From positions 248,001-312,000 of the forward strand of contig NZ_LIVQ01000005.1 of assembly GCF_001905445.1 (NCBI RefSeq): 64,000 nt of DNA, written 5' to 3'. Within the stretch, counting starts at the first letter, position 1; every line of letters begins with the position of its first letter. The stretch comes from Streptomyces sp. CB00455 (GTDB taxonomy: Bacteria; Actinomycetota; Actinomycetes; Streptomycetales; Streptomycetaceae). Under the pieces are notes generated by a model. It did not search any database. It was not told where the DNA came from and saw nothing but the letters and a program-made list of their open reading frames with translations. Positions 32,948 through 41,581 of this stretch are shown here, piece after piece. The position numbers were made by a program, and so were the translations under genes.

Positions 32948-34309
32948 TCAGGCTCCGCTGGCCTCCAGCATCCCGTCGCGCTCGACGATCTTCACGCGCT
33001 CGCGGCCCTGGGGTTCGCCCAGCGCCTTCTCGGCGGCGTCCAGCCGGTGCCAGCCCTCCCACGTGGTGTACCGGACGCCGCGCTCGGCGAGGAACGCGTC
33101 GACGGCCTCGGGCGCCGGCGTGGCCGGGTCGTGCAGGCGGCCCTGCGCGTGGTCGGCCAGCAGGTTCGCGACGGTCTCGTTCGCGTCGCCCTTGGTGTGA
33201 CCGATCAGACCGATCGGACCGCGCCGGATCCACCCGGTCACGTAGGTCGACCGGAGGTGGACCCCGCCCTCGATCACGCGGCCGCCCTCGTCCGGGACGG
33301 TGCCCGATGCGACGTCCCAGGGGAGCTTGGGGAGCTCGTCGGAGAGGTAGCCGACGGCGCGGTAGACGGACTGGACGTCCCAGTCGGTGAACCGGCCGGT
33401 GCCCTTCACGTTGCCGGTGCCGTCGAGCTCGGTGCGCTCGGTCCGCAGCCCGACGACCTTGCCGTCCTCGCCGAGCACCTCGGCCGGCGACTCGAAGAAG
33501 TGCAGGAACAGCTTGTGCGGCCGGTCGCCGATGTCGCGGATCGCCCAGTTTTCCAGGGTCTTGGCGACCATGTCCGCCTGCTTGTTGGCGCGGCGGGTCG
33601 CGATCGAGCCCTCGTCGTAGTCGATGTCCTCGGGGTTGACGACGACCTCGATGGTGGGCGAGTGGTCGAGTTCGCGCAGCTCCATGGGGCTGAACTTGGC
33701 CTGGGCCGGGCCGCGGCGCCCGAAGACGTGGACCTCCAGCGCCTTGTTGGCCTTGAGGCCCTCGTAGACGTTCGGCGGGATCTCGGTCGGCAGCAGTTCG
33801 TCCGCGGTCTTGGCGAGGATGCGCGCGACGTCCAGGGCGACGTTGCCGACGCCGAGCACGGCGACCTTCTCCGCCTCCAGGGGCCAGGTGCGCGGGACGT
33901 CCGGGTGGCCGTCGTACCAGGAGACGAAGTCGGCGGCGCCGTGGGAACCGTCGAGGTCGACACCCGGGATGTCCAGCGCGCGGTCGGCCGTGGCGCCGGT
34001 GGAGAAGATCACGGCGTCGTAGAGGGAGTGCAGCTCGTCGAGGCTGATGTCGTTCGGGTAGTCGACATTGCCGAAGAGGCGGACCTGCGGCTTGTCGAGC
34101 ACCTGGTGCAGAGCGGTGATGATGCCCTTGATCCGCGGGTGGTCGGGGGCCACGCCGTAGCGGATCAGGCCGAACGGCGCGGGCATCTTCTCGAAGAGGT
34201 CGATCGACACGCCGGGCTCGGTGGCAGCCTCGGACTTCAGCAGCGCGTCGGCGGCGTAGATACCGGCCGGGCCGGCACCGACGATTGCTACCCGCAGGGG
34301 GCGAGGCAT
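32948..34309 (-). CDS. Ferredoxin-NADP+ reductase, FprA/adrenodoxin-reductase type
   Basis: A 453-residue flavoprotein that moves electrons between NADPH and ferredoxin, for example to serve P450s. FAD binding: LRVAIVGAGPAGIYAADALL; family signature APFGLIRYGVAPDHPRIKGI; NADPH binding: VAVLGVGNVALDVARILAKT; and the C-terminal FAD contact TGWIRRGPIGLIGHTKGDAN. ATG 34309 is preceded by GAAGGGAAC. A partial iron-box-like sequence lies 63-81 bp upstream. Two P450s occur 10 kb away in the same window, but a functional link is not shown. Confidence 0.93.
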   Translation of the reverse strand: MPRPLRVAIVGAGPAGIYAADALLKSEAATEPGVSIDLFEKMPAPFGLIRYGVAPDHPRIKGIITALHQVLDKPQVRLFGNVDYPNDISLDELHSLYDAVIFSTGATADRALDIPGVDLDGSHGAADFVSWYDGHPDVPRTWPLEAEKVAVLGVGNVALDVARILAKTADELLPTEIPPNVYEGLKANKALEVHVFGRRGPAQAKFSPMELRELDHSPTIEVVVNPEDIDYDEGSIATRRANKQADMVAKTLENWAIRDIGDRPHKLFLHFFESPAEVLGEDGKVVGLRTERTELDGTGNVKGTGRFTDWDVQSVYRAVGYLSDELPKLPWDVASGTVPDEGGRVIEGGVHLRSTYVTGWIRRGPIGLIGHTKGDANETVANLLADHAQGRLHDPATPAPEAVDAFLAERGVRYTTWEGWHRLDAAEKALGEPQGRERVKIVERDGMLEASGA

Positions 34310-34371
34310 GGCAGAGGTTCCCTTCGAGCGACAGCACGGTGATCGCAGCTGGATCAAGGGGAACCCTAAAC

Positions 34372-34390
34372 GAAGGCAATCCTAACCTGG
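34372..34390 (-). promoter_or_regulatory. Possible iron-regulator (DmdR/IdeR) box
   Basis: Read on the minus strand, CCAGGTTAGGATTGCCTTC agrees at 12 of 19 positions with the iron box TTAGGTTAGGCTAACCTAA as I remember it; the left half is nearly exact. It lies upstream of the ferredoxin reductase gene. The right half is poor, so the call is weak. Confidence 0.35.
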
Positions 34391-34543
34391 CACCCGGTAT
34401 CGCTTTATAGCCCCATAACCAAATCTTATGACCCTCCCAAGCTTTCCTTGGGTCCGCTCCGCCCGCCCCTCGCACCGAACCCGCTGGTCAGCGGGCACGA
34501 CAGCTGACAGACTGAAACGGCTTGATCACCCCCAGGAGGACAT

Positions 34544-34738
34544 ATGGCAGACGAAGCAGACACCACGCCGCAGGACGAATCCCCGGCCGACGAGGCGAAG
34601 CGCAAGTTCCGGGAGGCTCTGGAGCGCAACGCAGCGAGCGCCCAGTCCCAGCAGTCGCACCAGAGCCGGGCGAAGGTCCAGGGCTCCAGCAGCGGCCCCG
34701 GCGGCAAGAACAAGAAGGTCCGCCGCAAGACCGGCTGA
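34544..34738 (+). CDS. DUF5302-type small protein
   Basis: A 64-residue, very hydrophilic protein (MADEADTTPQDESPADEAKR, ending KNKKVRRKTG) of the type annotated DUF5302 in Streptomyces. It is acidic at the N-terminus and basic at the C-terminus, probably disordered, with no known role. ATG 34544 has a strong ribosome site CCAGGAGGACAT. It lies upstream of the rodlin gene but is separated by 173 bp containing a separate promoter. Confidence 0.82.
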   Translation: MADEADTTPQDESPADEAKRKFREALERNAASAQSQQSHQSRAKVQGSSSGPGGKNKKVRRKTG

Positions 34739-34824
34739 CCCTCGGACGCGAGGAGCTCAGTCTCGCCGTCACGGCGGCGGGACCGGGCCGCCCCGTCGCA
34801 CATTGGGCCACCCGGGTGAGTGGG

Positions 34825-34852
34825 GATAACCAGGAGCGCGCCCCGCAGTTGA
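34825..34852 (+). promoter_or_regulatory. BldN-like ECF sigma promoter of the rodlin gene
   Basis: GATAAC (34825-34830), 16 bp, AGTTGA (34847-34852). From memory the BldN consensus is CGTAAC, 16-17 bp, CGTTGA; matches are 4/6 and 5/6. Rodlin genes are known members of the BldN regulon. The predicted leader is about 52-55 nt. Confidence 0.5.
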
Positions 34853-34911
34853 TCAGCGCGTCCCGCCGAGGGCAGCCATCCACGCGACAGTGCGACAGAA
34901 GGATTCCCCAC

Positions 34912-35325
34912 ATGTTCAAGAAGTTCATGGCCACCGCCGCAGTCACCGCCTCCGTGCTGGGCGCGGGCGCCGCGGTAGCCACCCCGGCGATGGCGATCGG
35001 CAACGACAACGGTGTGAACACCGTGAACGGCAACGGCGCCTCGCAGATCTACGGCAACCAGGAGACCGCGGGCGCGATGAGCCCGCAGCTCTCCGCGGTC
35101 CAGGGATCCCTGAACAAGCTCTGCGTCGGCCTTCCGGCCAAGGTCAACGTCCAGTCCGTGCTGGCGGTCATCGCCAACATCGGTGTTCAGGACGTCAATG
35201 TGCTGGCCAACCCGCAGAACCAGCAGTGCGCCGAGAACTCCACCCAGGCGAAGGGCGACGACTCGCTCTCGCACATCGCCGACAACATCCCGGTCCTCTC
35301 CGGCAACCTCTCCGCCGGCAGCTGA
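34912..35325 (+). CDS. Rodlin (aerial hypha surface protein)
   Basis: A 137-residue secreted protein of the rodlin family, which organises chaplin fibrils into rodlets on aerial hyphae and spores. The signal peptide is MFKKFMATAAVTASVLGAGA, cleaved near AMA. Family features are IGNDNGVNTVNGNGASQIYG, SPQLSAVQGSLNKLCVGLP, VLANPQNQQCAENSTQAKGD and SLSHIADNIPVLSGN. Many species have an adjacent divergent rdlA/rdlB pair; only one copy is present here. ATG 34912 follows AGAAGGA. A BldN-like promoter precedes it and a strong terminator follows. Confidence 0.92.
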   Translation: MFKKFMATAAVTASVLGAGAAVATPAMAIGNDNGVNTVNGNGASQIYGNQETAGAMSPQLSAVQGSLNKLCVGLPAKVNVQSVLAVIANIGVQDVNVLANPQNQQCAENSTQAKGDDSLSHIADNIPVLSGNLSAGS

Positions 35326-35337
35326 TCCTCCGGTCGC

Positions 35338-35373
35338 GCGCCGGCATGGCCTGCCATGCCGGCGCTTTCGTTT
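35338..35373 (+). terminator. Rho-independent terminator of the rodlin gene
   Basis: A perfect 13-bp stem GCGCCGGCATGGC / GCCATGCCGGCGC (35338-35350 and 35353-35365) with a 2-base gap, followed by TTTCGTTT. It begins 13 bp after the stop codon. Confidence 0.85.
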
Positions 35374-35414
35374 GGTCTAGACCTTGACAGGTTCAGACCA
35401 CCTTCGCTTCAGTG
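35372..35414 (+). promoter_or_regulatory. Chitinase promoter with DasR-like site and direct repeat
   Basis: TTGGTCTAGACCTT (35372-35385) closely matches the DasR responsive element ACTGGTCTAGACCACT, and a related repeat GGTTCAGACCA lies at 35390-35400. Between and overlapping them is TTGACA (35384-35389), with TTCAGT about 18 bp downstream as -10. Paired 12-bp repeats flanking the -35 are typical of Streptomyces chitinase promoters. Confidence 0.8.
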
Positions 35415-35464
35415 GGTCCCGGTACCGCCCCCACGGTAAATCCCCCCACTGAAGGAGTAGTTGC

Positions 35465-36388
35465 GTGATACGTGCGCTTCGTCGCCGCGCCCTCTCCCTG
35501 GCCGCTGCCGCGGCCGTGACGGCCGGCCTCGCCATCGCCCTCCCTTCCTCCCACGCCGCCGCGGCCGCCGCCTGCGCCGGACCCTGGGGCTCGTCCGCCG
35601 TCTACACGAACGGCATGAGCGCCTCGTACAACGGCCACAACTGGCAGGCGAAGTGGTGGACCCAGGGCGAGACGCCCGGGACCACCGGTCAGTGGGGTGT
35701 CTGGTCGGACCAGGGCGTCTGCGGTGGCGGCGGGGGCCAGGACCCGGATCCCGGTACGGGCAACCCGTCCGGCTTCGTGGTCTCCGAGGCCCAGTTCAAC
35801 CAGATGTTCCCGAACCGGAACCCCTTCTACACCTACAACGGCCTGATCGCGGCCCTGTCCGCGTACCCCGCCTTCGCCCACACCGGCGACGACACGGTGA
35901 AGCGGCGCGAGGCCGCCGCCTTCCTGGCGAACGTCTCGCACGAGACGGGCGGCCTCGTCCACATCGTCGAGCAGAACACCGCCAACTACCCGCACTACTG
36001 CGACGCGAGCCAGCCCTACGGCTGTCCGGCCGGCCAGGCCGCCTACTACGGGCGCGGACCCATCCAGCTGAGCTGGAACTTCAACTACAAGGCGGCCGGC
36101 GACGCCCTGGGCATCAACCTGCTGGCCAACCCGTACCTGGTGGAGCAGGACCCGGCCGTCGCGATGAAGACGGCCCTGTGGTACTGGAACACCCAGAACG
36201 GCCCGGGGACGATGACCGCCCACGCCGCGATGGTGGGCGGCGCGGGCTTCGGCGAGACGATCCGCTCCATCAACGGCTCCCTGGAGTGCAACGGCGGCAA
36301 TCCCGCACAGGTCCAGAGCCGGATCTCGAACTACCAGAGCTTCACCCGGATCCTGGGGGTGACGCCGGGCGACCGGCTCGGCTGCTGA
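35465..36388 (+). CDS. Secreted GH19 chitinase with CBM5/12 domain
   Basis: A 307-residue exported endochitinase. After the signal peptide (ending SSHAAAAAA near residue 36) comes a chitin-binding domain of CBM5/12 type (residues 37-86, with WQAKWWTQGETPG), a glycine-rich linker, then the GH19 catalytic domain from residue 105. The acids are Glu160 in FLANVSHETGG and Glu169 in VHIVEQ; AAYYGRGPIQLSWNFNY is the family signature. GTG 35465 follows GAAGGAG. The DasR-like promoter predicts induction by N-acetylglucosamine or chitin. The layout matches bacterial ChiC-type enzymes. Confidence 0.94.
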   Translation: MIRALRRRALSLAAAAAVTAGLAIALPSSHAAAAAACAGPWGSSAVYTNGMSASYNGHNWQAKWWTQGETPGTTGQWGVWSDQGVCGGGGGQDPDPGTGNPSGFVVSEAQFNQMFPNRNPFYTYNGLIAALSAYPAFAHTGDDTVKRREAAAFLANVSHETGGLVHIVEQNTANYPHYCDASQPYGCPAGQAAYYGRGPIQLSWNFNYKAAGDALGINLLANPYLVEQDPAVAMKTALWYWNTQNGPGTMTAHAAMVGGAGFGETIRSINGSLECNGGNPAQVQSRISNYQSFTRILGVTPGDRLGC

Positions 36389-36399
36389 CGGACGGACCC

Positions 36400-39180
36400 T
36401 CAGCGGGCGCGCAGGGCGTCGGCCAGCGCGGTGGCGAGCTGGGCCCGGGAGCGCACGTCGAGCTTCTGGTAGATGCGCGTCAGCCGGGCCTCCACGGTCT
36501 TGACGCTGACGAACAGCTTGGCCGCCGCCTCCTGGTTGCTGGCGCCCTGGCCGACCAGGAGGGCCAGGCGGGTCTCGGCCTCGGTGAGACTCGTGGCCGA
36601 GGCCGCTTCCGTGCGGCCGCCCTCACCGGGCGCCGGCTGCCGGGCGATCTCCGCCCAGGGGGCCGCCCCGGCCGCGTCGAACACCTCGGCCGCGGCCTGG
36701 AGGGCGGCCCGGGCGGACGCGCGCCGCCGGCGGCGGCGTTCCACGCGGGCCAGCGCGAGCAGCGTACGGCCCCGTTCCCACGGCAGCCGGAGGGTGGTGA
36801 AGCGCCGGGCCGTCGCCTCCAAGAGGTCTACGGCCGCGTCGGCTTCGCCTTGTGCGGACAGGCACAGGCCCCGGGCCCGGTCGAGGGCCGCGACCACCCC
36901 GGTGCGGCCGAGGCCGACGGCGACGGTGCGGACGGAGTCGACCAGCCGGGCGGCCTCCGCCGGTGCGTCGGCGGCGACCAGGGCCTCGGCGAGCTCCCCG
37001 TGCCAGCGCAGGACCGAGGGGTCCACCACCTTCTGGGCTGCTTCGAGTTCGGCGACCCGGCGCATGGTCATGACGGCCTTCGCCGCCTCCCCCGTGGCCA
37101 GTTCGACGAGGCCGAGCGCGTGCAGGCTGCGGGAGAGGAAGACCTGGTCGTGCTCCTCCTGCGAGGCCTGGATGCCGCGCCGGGCGTATCCGGCGGCCCG
37201 GGCGAAGCTGCCGCCCATGGCCTCGGCCATCGCGGCGACGTACCAGGCGGGGCCGGGCGAGAGGCCCGCCTCTATGGTCAGTTCGAGGGCCTGGCGGGCA
37301 CGGGCGGAGGCCGCCTCGCACCGGCCGCTGCGCAGTTCGACCTCCGTGATGCTGCGCAGGACTTCGAAGACGTCCTCGGCGGAGCCGGTGCGCCGGACGG
37401 CGGGCAGCAGCACCATCAGCTGCCGGCGGGCGTCGTCCAGGCGGTCGTCGAAGAGCGCGTGCCGTACGGCGAGGTACTGGGGTGCGTTGCGCATGCCGAG
37501 CGGGACCTCGGGGGCCGGCAGGGCCAGTGCCTCGGCGAGGATCGCCTCGGCGCCGGGGTCGCCGAGGATGCGGCCCATGCGGGCCCGTACGGTCAGGGCC
37601 ATGGCCTGGGCGACCTGGTCGCCGCCGAGTGCGGCGAGTGCGCCGGCGCGGGCCGCGGCGTCGCGGGAGCGCACGGGGTCGCCGTCGCTGAGGTTGTGCT
37701 TCCAGGCGATGCGCAGCTGGACGGCCGCCTGGAGGGAGGGGTCCGCCGCGGCGTCGTCCATGGCGTGCGCGAAGGTCTCGTCGAGGGCGCCGAGGGCCTG
37801 CCCGGCGGCGTCGATCACGGCGAGGCGGGCCCGGACCCGGTCGGCGGGCGAGGCGTCACGGGCCAGGACGGCGCTGGTGGCGCGGCGGGCGAGGTCGGCG
37901 CGGCCGGCCCAGCCCGCGTCCTCCGCGGCGGTGACCAGGCGGGTGAGCCCTTCGCCGGCCAGGTGGGAGGGCGTGCGTTCGGCGGCGAGCAGGCCGAGTT
38001 CGGCGGCGAGCGCCCGTTGGCCGCGGCGGCGGCAGACGGCGGCGGCCTCGGTGATCTCCGCGGCGAGCCACTGGTCGGGGCTGTCCACGGCGAGCGCGCG
38101 GTGGCGTACGGCCTGGACCGGGTCGTCGACGGCGGCGGCCAGCGCGGCGTGCCCGGCGGCGCGCTCGGGCCAGCCGGCGTCGGCGGCCAGGGCGGTGGGC
38201 AGGGCCCCGGCGGTGAACTCCACGGTGCCGTCCTCCTCCACCCGGACGAGCGCGGCCCGTTCCGCCTCGGCCAGTTCGGCTTCGGCGTCGGGGCGTCCGG
38301 CCCGGCGCAGCAGGGCGGTGGTGGGGCGGGCGGCGAGGGCGGCCAGCAGGAGGGTGCGGCGGCTCTCGGCGGGGGCGCCGGCGAGCAGCCGCCGGGCGAC
38401 TTCGCGGGCCTGCCCGGTGAGGGGCAGGGTGTCGGAGTGGTGGGCGCTGCCCTCGCGGGCCGTGGCGGCTTCGGCGAGGGAACGGCCGAGGGCGAGGGCG
38501 AGGCGCGGGTTGCCGCCGCTGGCCTGGTGGATGCGTCCGGCGAGGCGGGCGGGGAGGCCGTGGCGGACGAGGAGTTCGGCGACTTCGTCGGCGCCGAGCG
38601 GGGGTACCCGTATCGCGGGGGCGCCCGGGCCGCAGAGGGGTTCGGCGACCGGGGTCCCGCCCTGGACGCACTCGGCCGCGAGGACCCGGACGCGGGGCGG
38701 GGTGAGGCGCAGGGCGAAGCGGAGCAGGTCGGTGCTCTCGGCGTCGAGCCACTGGGCGTTGTCGAGGACGAGGAGGACGGGGTGGCGGGCGGCGAGGGTC
38801 CGCAGGACCTCGGCGACGGCGAGGCGCAGCGCGATGTGGTCGCGGCCGTCGCGGGGTGCGTCGGCCTCGCGGCGCAGCAGCGCGATGGCGGTGCGCTGGG
38901 GACCGGAGAGCCGTTCCAGGGCCGCGCAGGGGACGGAGGCCAGGAGGGCGGCGGCGGCGGCCTCGGGTATCCACTGGTCGGCGGCTTCGGGTGCGAGGCG
39001 CAGCACGGTCTCGCGGCGTGCCGCGGCGGCGGCCGCGACCGCGCGGACGACCTCGGTCTTGCCCGCGCCGGTGGGGCCGGTGAGTACGGCCCGGCCGTGC
39101 GCGGTCAGTGCGCGCTCGACCGCCTCGACCAGTTCGCCCTGTCCGACGCTCGCGTCAGCCTGCCCCGTCGCCGCCCCCAC
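36400..39180 (-). CDS. Large LuxR-type ATPase regulator (LAL family)
   Basis: A 926-residue transcription factor. The N-terminal AAA/STAND module has a Walker A motif TGPTGAGKTEVV (about residues 34-45) and a Walker B-like LLVLDNAQWLDAE near residue 137. A long helical-repeat region of TPR type follows (residues 350-840, many A/L/R helices). The C-terminus (about 860-925) is a LuxR helix-turn-helix: TEAETRLALLVGQGASNQEA, then VKTVEARLTRIYQKLDVRSR. LAL proteins often activate secondary metabolism or catabolic genes. It starts at GTG 39180, is convergent with the chitinase (11 bp apart) and has no obvious dedicated partner. Confidence 0.92.
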   Translation of the reverse strand: MGAATGQADASVGQGELVEAVERALTAHGRAVLTGPTGAGKTEVVRAVAAAAAARRETVLRLAPEAADQWIPEAAAAALLASVPCAALERLSGPQRTAIALLRREADAPRDGRDHIALRLAVAEVLRTLAARHPVLLVLDNAQWLDAESTDLLRFALRLTPPRVRVLAAECVQGGTPVAEPLCGPGAPAIRVPPLGADEVAELLVRHGLPARLAGRIHQASGGNPRLALALGRSLAEAATAREGSAHHSDTLPLTGQAREVARRLLAGAPAESRRTLLLAALAARPTTALLRRAGRPDAEAELAEAERAALVRVEEDGTVEFTAGALPTALAADAGWPERAAGHAALAAAVDDPVQAVRHRALAVDSPDQWLAAEITEAAAVCRRRGQRALAAELGLLAAERTPSHLAGEGLTRLVTAAEDAGWAGRADLARRATSAVLARDASPADRVRARLAVIDAAGQALGALDETFAHAMDDAAADPSLQAAVQLRIAWKHNLSDGDPVRSRDAAARAGALAALGGDQVAQAMALTVRARMGRILGDPGAEAILAEALALPAPEVPLGMRNAPQYLAVRHALFDDRLDDARRQLMVLLPAVRRTGSAEDVFEVLRSITEVELRSGRCEAASARARQALELTIEAGLSPGPAWYVAAMAEAMGGSFARAAGYARRGIQASQEEHDQVFLSRSLHALGLVELATGEAAKAVMTMRRVAELEAAQKVVDPSVLRWHGELAEALVAADAPAEAARLVDSVRTVAVGLGRTGVVAALDRARGLCLSAQGEADAAVDLLEATARRFTTLRLPWERGRTLLALARVERRRRRRASARAALQAAAEVFDAAGAAPWAEIARQPAPGEGGRTEAASATSLTEAETRLALLVGQGASNQEAAAKLFVSVKTVEARLTRIYQKLDVRSRAQLATALADALRAR

Positions 39181-39412
39181 ACAGCCACCAGCCTTCCGGT
39201 CCCCAGCTCCTGTGCCTCTCCTGTGAGACGCGACAATACGAGGTCGGCTGCCGGGTGGACCCGGATTGTGACGGAGAAATCAGCCGGGTGGCGGGAAAAG
39301 CCGTCGGACCTGCCGTTACGAGGTGTATCGGCAGGTCCGCGCGGTGGGTCTGGTCCGTACTATCGGCCCGTCAGGCCGGGTCGGGGGCCTGCCCCGTCCC
39401 GGTGGGGAGGGG

Positions 39413-41221
39413 TCAGAAGGCGAGGTTCCAGGAGTCGATGTAGCCGGTGTCGCCGCCGGCGTTGTCGTTCACCCGGAGCTTCCAGGTGCCGTTCGCGGCC
39501 TCGGAGGAGGCGTTGACGGTGTAGACCTGGTTGATGTTGTCGGCGCCGGCGCCGGCCCGGTTGTGCAGCGTGTAGACGCTGCCGTCGGGGGCGACGAGGT
39601 CGACCTTGAGGTCACCGATGTAGGTGTGCACGATCTTCACGCCCACCTTGAGGGTGGTCGGGGCGTTGCCGCTGATCCCGCTGACGGTGATCGGGCTCTC
39701 CACCGTGGTGTTGTCACCGATGGTGTAGTCGTTGAGGTTCTCCAGGCCGGGGGTGGCGGGGCCGGAGGTCACGGAGGCGACGGTCTTGGCCGCGTCGGCG
39801 AGACCGGCGCCGCAGCCGCCGGTGCAGGTGCCGGCCAGCGGGCGGGCGTTGGCCTTGATGGCCGCCTCGATCTGGCCGGGGGTCAGCGCGGGCTTGGCGG
39901 CGACGAGGAGCGCGGCGAGGCCCGCGATGTGCGGGGCGGCCATGCTGGTGCCCTGGTAGGGCTTGTAGATCTCGGCGCCGGGGGTGGTGGTGCCGGCGTT
40001 CAGGCTGGAGAGGATGCCGTTCTCCGGCGTGGTGACGGTGCCGGGGGTGTCGGTGGCGCGACGGGTCTCGCCTCCGGGGGCGGTGACGTCGATGATCGAG
40101 CCGTAGTTGGAGTAGAAGGAGCGGTCGCCGGTGCGGTTGCCCGCGGCCACGTTGATCACGTTGTTGCAGCTGGCGGGCGAGAAGCCGCTCGCGTCCGCGT
40201 TGCTGTTGCCGGCGGCCACGACGACGGTCGTGCCGCGGCCGACGGCGGCGTTGATGGCGTTCTGGTAGGTGGCGGTGCAGGCGCCGGAGCCGCCGAGGCT
40301 CATGTTGATCACCTTGGCGGGGGTGGCGTTCGCCGGGATGCCGGGGACGGAGCCGCCGGAGGCCCAGGTGATGGCGTCGACGATGTCGGAGGTGGCACCG
40401 CCGCACTTGCCGAGCACGCGCACGGGCTGGATCTTGGCGTTGTACGCGATGCCGGCGACGCCCTTGGCGTTGTTCGCGGAGGCGGCGATGGTGCCGGCGA
40501 CGTGCGTGCCGTGCCAGGAGGAGTCACTGGCCTTGGAACCGGTGCCGCACTCGCCCGCGGCACTCCAGTCGCCCTGGTCGGCGGGGTTGCTGTCGCGGCC
40601 GTTGCCGTCGCGGGCGCCGGTGGCGTCGGAGATGAAGTCGTAGCCGGCGACCACGTTGGCGGCGACGTCGGAGTGGGCGACGTAACCGGTGTCGATCACG
40701 GCGACGGTCACGCCGGAGCCGGTGGTCTTGTCCCAGGCGGCGGGGACGTTCATGCCGGCGGTGGGCTCGAAGAGGTCCCACTGCTTGGCGTACTCGGTGT
40801 CGTCGGGGGTGGTGGCCAGCGCGTAGGCGCGGCTGTCCGGCTCGACGTAGGCGACGTCCGGGTCGGCCCGGAACTGGGCCATGAGGCCGGCGGCGTCGGC
40901 GGGGGCGACGGCGGAGCCGAGGCTGACCAGGGCGGCTCCGGTGCCGAGGCGGCGGTCGAACGTCGCCTTCTTGCCGGCCTTCTTGCCCTTGGCGGTGGCG
41001 TCGGCGGCGGCCGCGGTGTTGGAACTGGCCTCGGTGGCGGAGGTCTTGTATCCGACGATGAGGTTCTGTACCGGGGCTGCGGGGGCGGCGACCGTGCCGG
41101 CCGCGGCGGCGGGGGCGGCGGGGGCCTCGGTGGCCAGGGCCACGGAGGCGGTCGCGGAGCCCGCGAGCAGGGTGACGGACATCGCCACCACGGATATGAG
41201 CCTGCGTCTGGATGCGTGCAC
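39413..41221 (-). CDS. Secreted subtilisin-type protease (S8) with C-terminal P-domain
   Basis: A 602-residue exported serine protease. GTG 41221 follows AAAGGGAAC and begins a signal peptide (ISVVAMSVTLLAGSATASVA). An inhibitor_I9-type propeptide precedes the catalytic domain, which has Asp177 (VAVIDTGYVAHSD), His237 (SSWHGTHVAGT) and Ser426 (YQGTSMAAPHIAGLAAL). The last about 100 residues form a P/Homo-B beta-jelly-roll domain (TTVESPITVSGISGNAPTTL, DLVAPDGSVYTLHNRAGAG, WKLRVNDNAGGDTGYIDSWN). This layout occurs in many Streptomyces extracellular proteases. It is transcribed alone. Confidence 0.95.
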   Translation of the reverse strand: MHASRRRLISVVAMSVTLLAGSATASVALATEAPAAPAAAAGTVAAPAAPVQNLIVGYKTSATEASSNTAAAADATAKGKKAGKKATFDRRLGTGAALVSLGSAVAPADAAGLMAQFRADPDVAYVEPDSRAYALATTPDDTEYAKQWDLFEPTAGMNVPAAWDKTTGSGVTVAVIDTGYVAHSDVAANVVAGYDFISDATGARDGNGRDSNPADQGDWSAAGECGTGSKASDSSWHGTHVAGTIAASANNAKGVAGIAYNAKIQPVRVLGKCGGATSDIVDAITWASGGSVPGIPANATPAKVINMSLGGSGACTATYQNAINAAVGRGTTVVVAAGNSNADASGFSPASCNNVINVAAGNRTGDRSFYSNYGSIIDVTAPGGETRRATDTPGTVTTPENGILSSLNAGTTTPGAEIYKPYQGTSMAAPHIAGLAALLVAAKPALTPGQIEAAIKANARPLAGTCTGGCGAGLADAAKTVASVTSGPATPGLENLNDYTIGDNTTVESPITVSGISGNAPTTLKVGVKIVHTYIGDLKVDLVAPDGSVYTLHNRAGAGADNINQVYTVNASSEAANGTWKLRVNDNAGGDTGYIDSWNLAF

Positions 41222-41581
41222 GGTGTTCCCTTTCGAGGGCCGGTTCCGGGCAGGCCGGAGCGGCCGGTCGGTGCAGTGTGGGAGGTGACCGACGGCTGCG
41301 GGACCGGGGGCGAGCTGGTCGAACTCCCCCCGGCCACCGCCGCGCGCCACGTCGCCCCGTCCGCGACGGCGGGTCGGGGCAACGGCGGTACCGGTGTTTC
41401 CCCCCGGCGCTGCGGCATCATGCCATGTGGGGTTGGCGTGTCGGCCGTGGGGCGGGGGGAAGATCGCCGGTGGGCAGACAGTAGGCAACGGGAGGGTGAA
41501 CCCGATACGGGGAAAACCCTTGTCCGCCCCCTGCCGCACCCCTGCCGCACCCCCGTGCGGGTGTCTGGCGGTCTTCGGCGG
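41222..41581. other. Intergenic region upstream of the subtilisin gene
   Basis: A 360-bp gap on the minus strand holding the promoter of the protease gene and the 3' flank of the DUF1838 gene. Near the latter are two copies of CCTGCCGCACC (about 41530-41551) and a small hairpin CCGCAC-CCCC-GTGCGG (41545-41560), which may end the DUF1838 transcript. No clear -35/-10 pair and no small ORF were found. Confidence 0.45.

Noticed and set aside
35461..39516. 1351-codon plus-strand frame crossing the chitinase and LAL regulator
   Set aside because: It runs out of frame through the chitinase and antisense to the LuxR-type gene, both of which have clear domain signatures in other frames.
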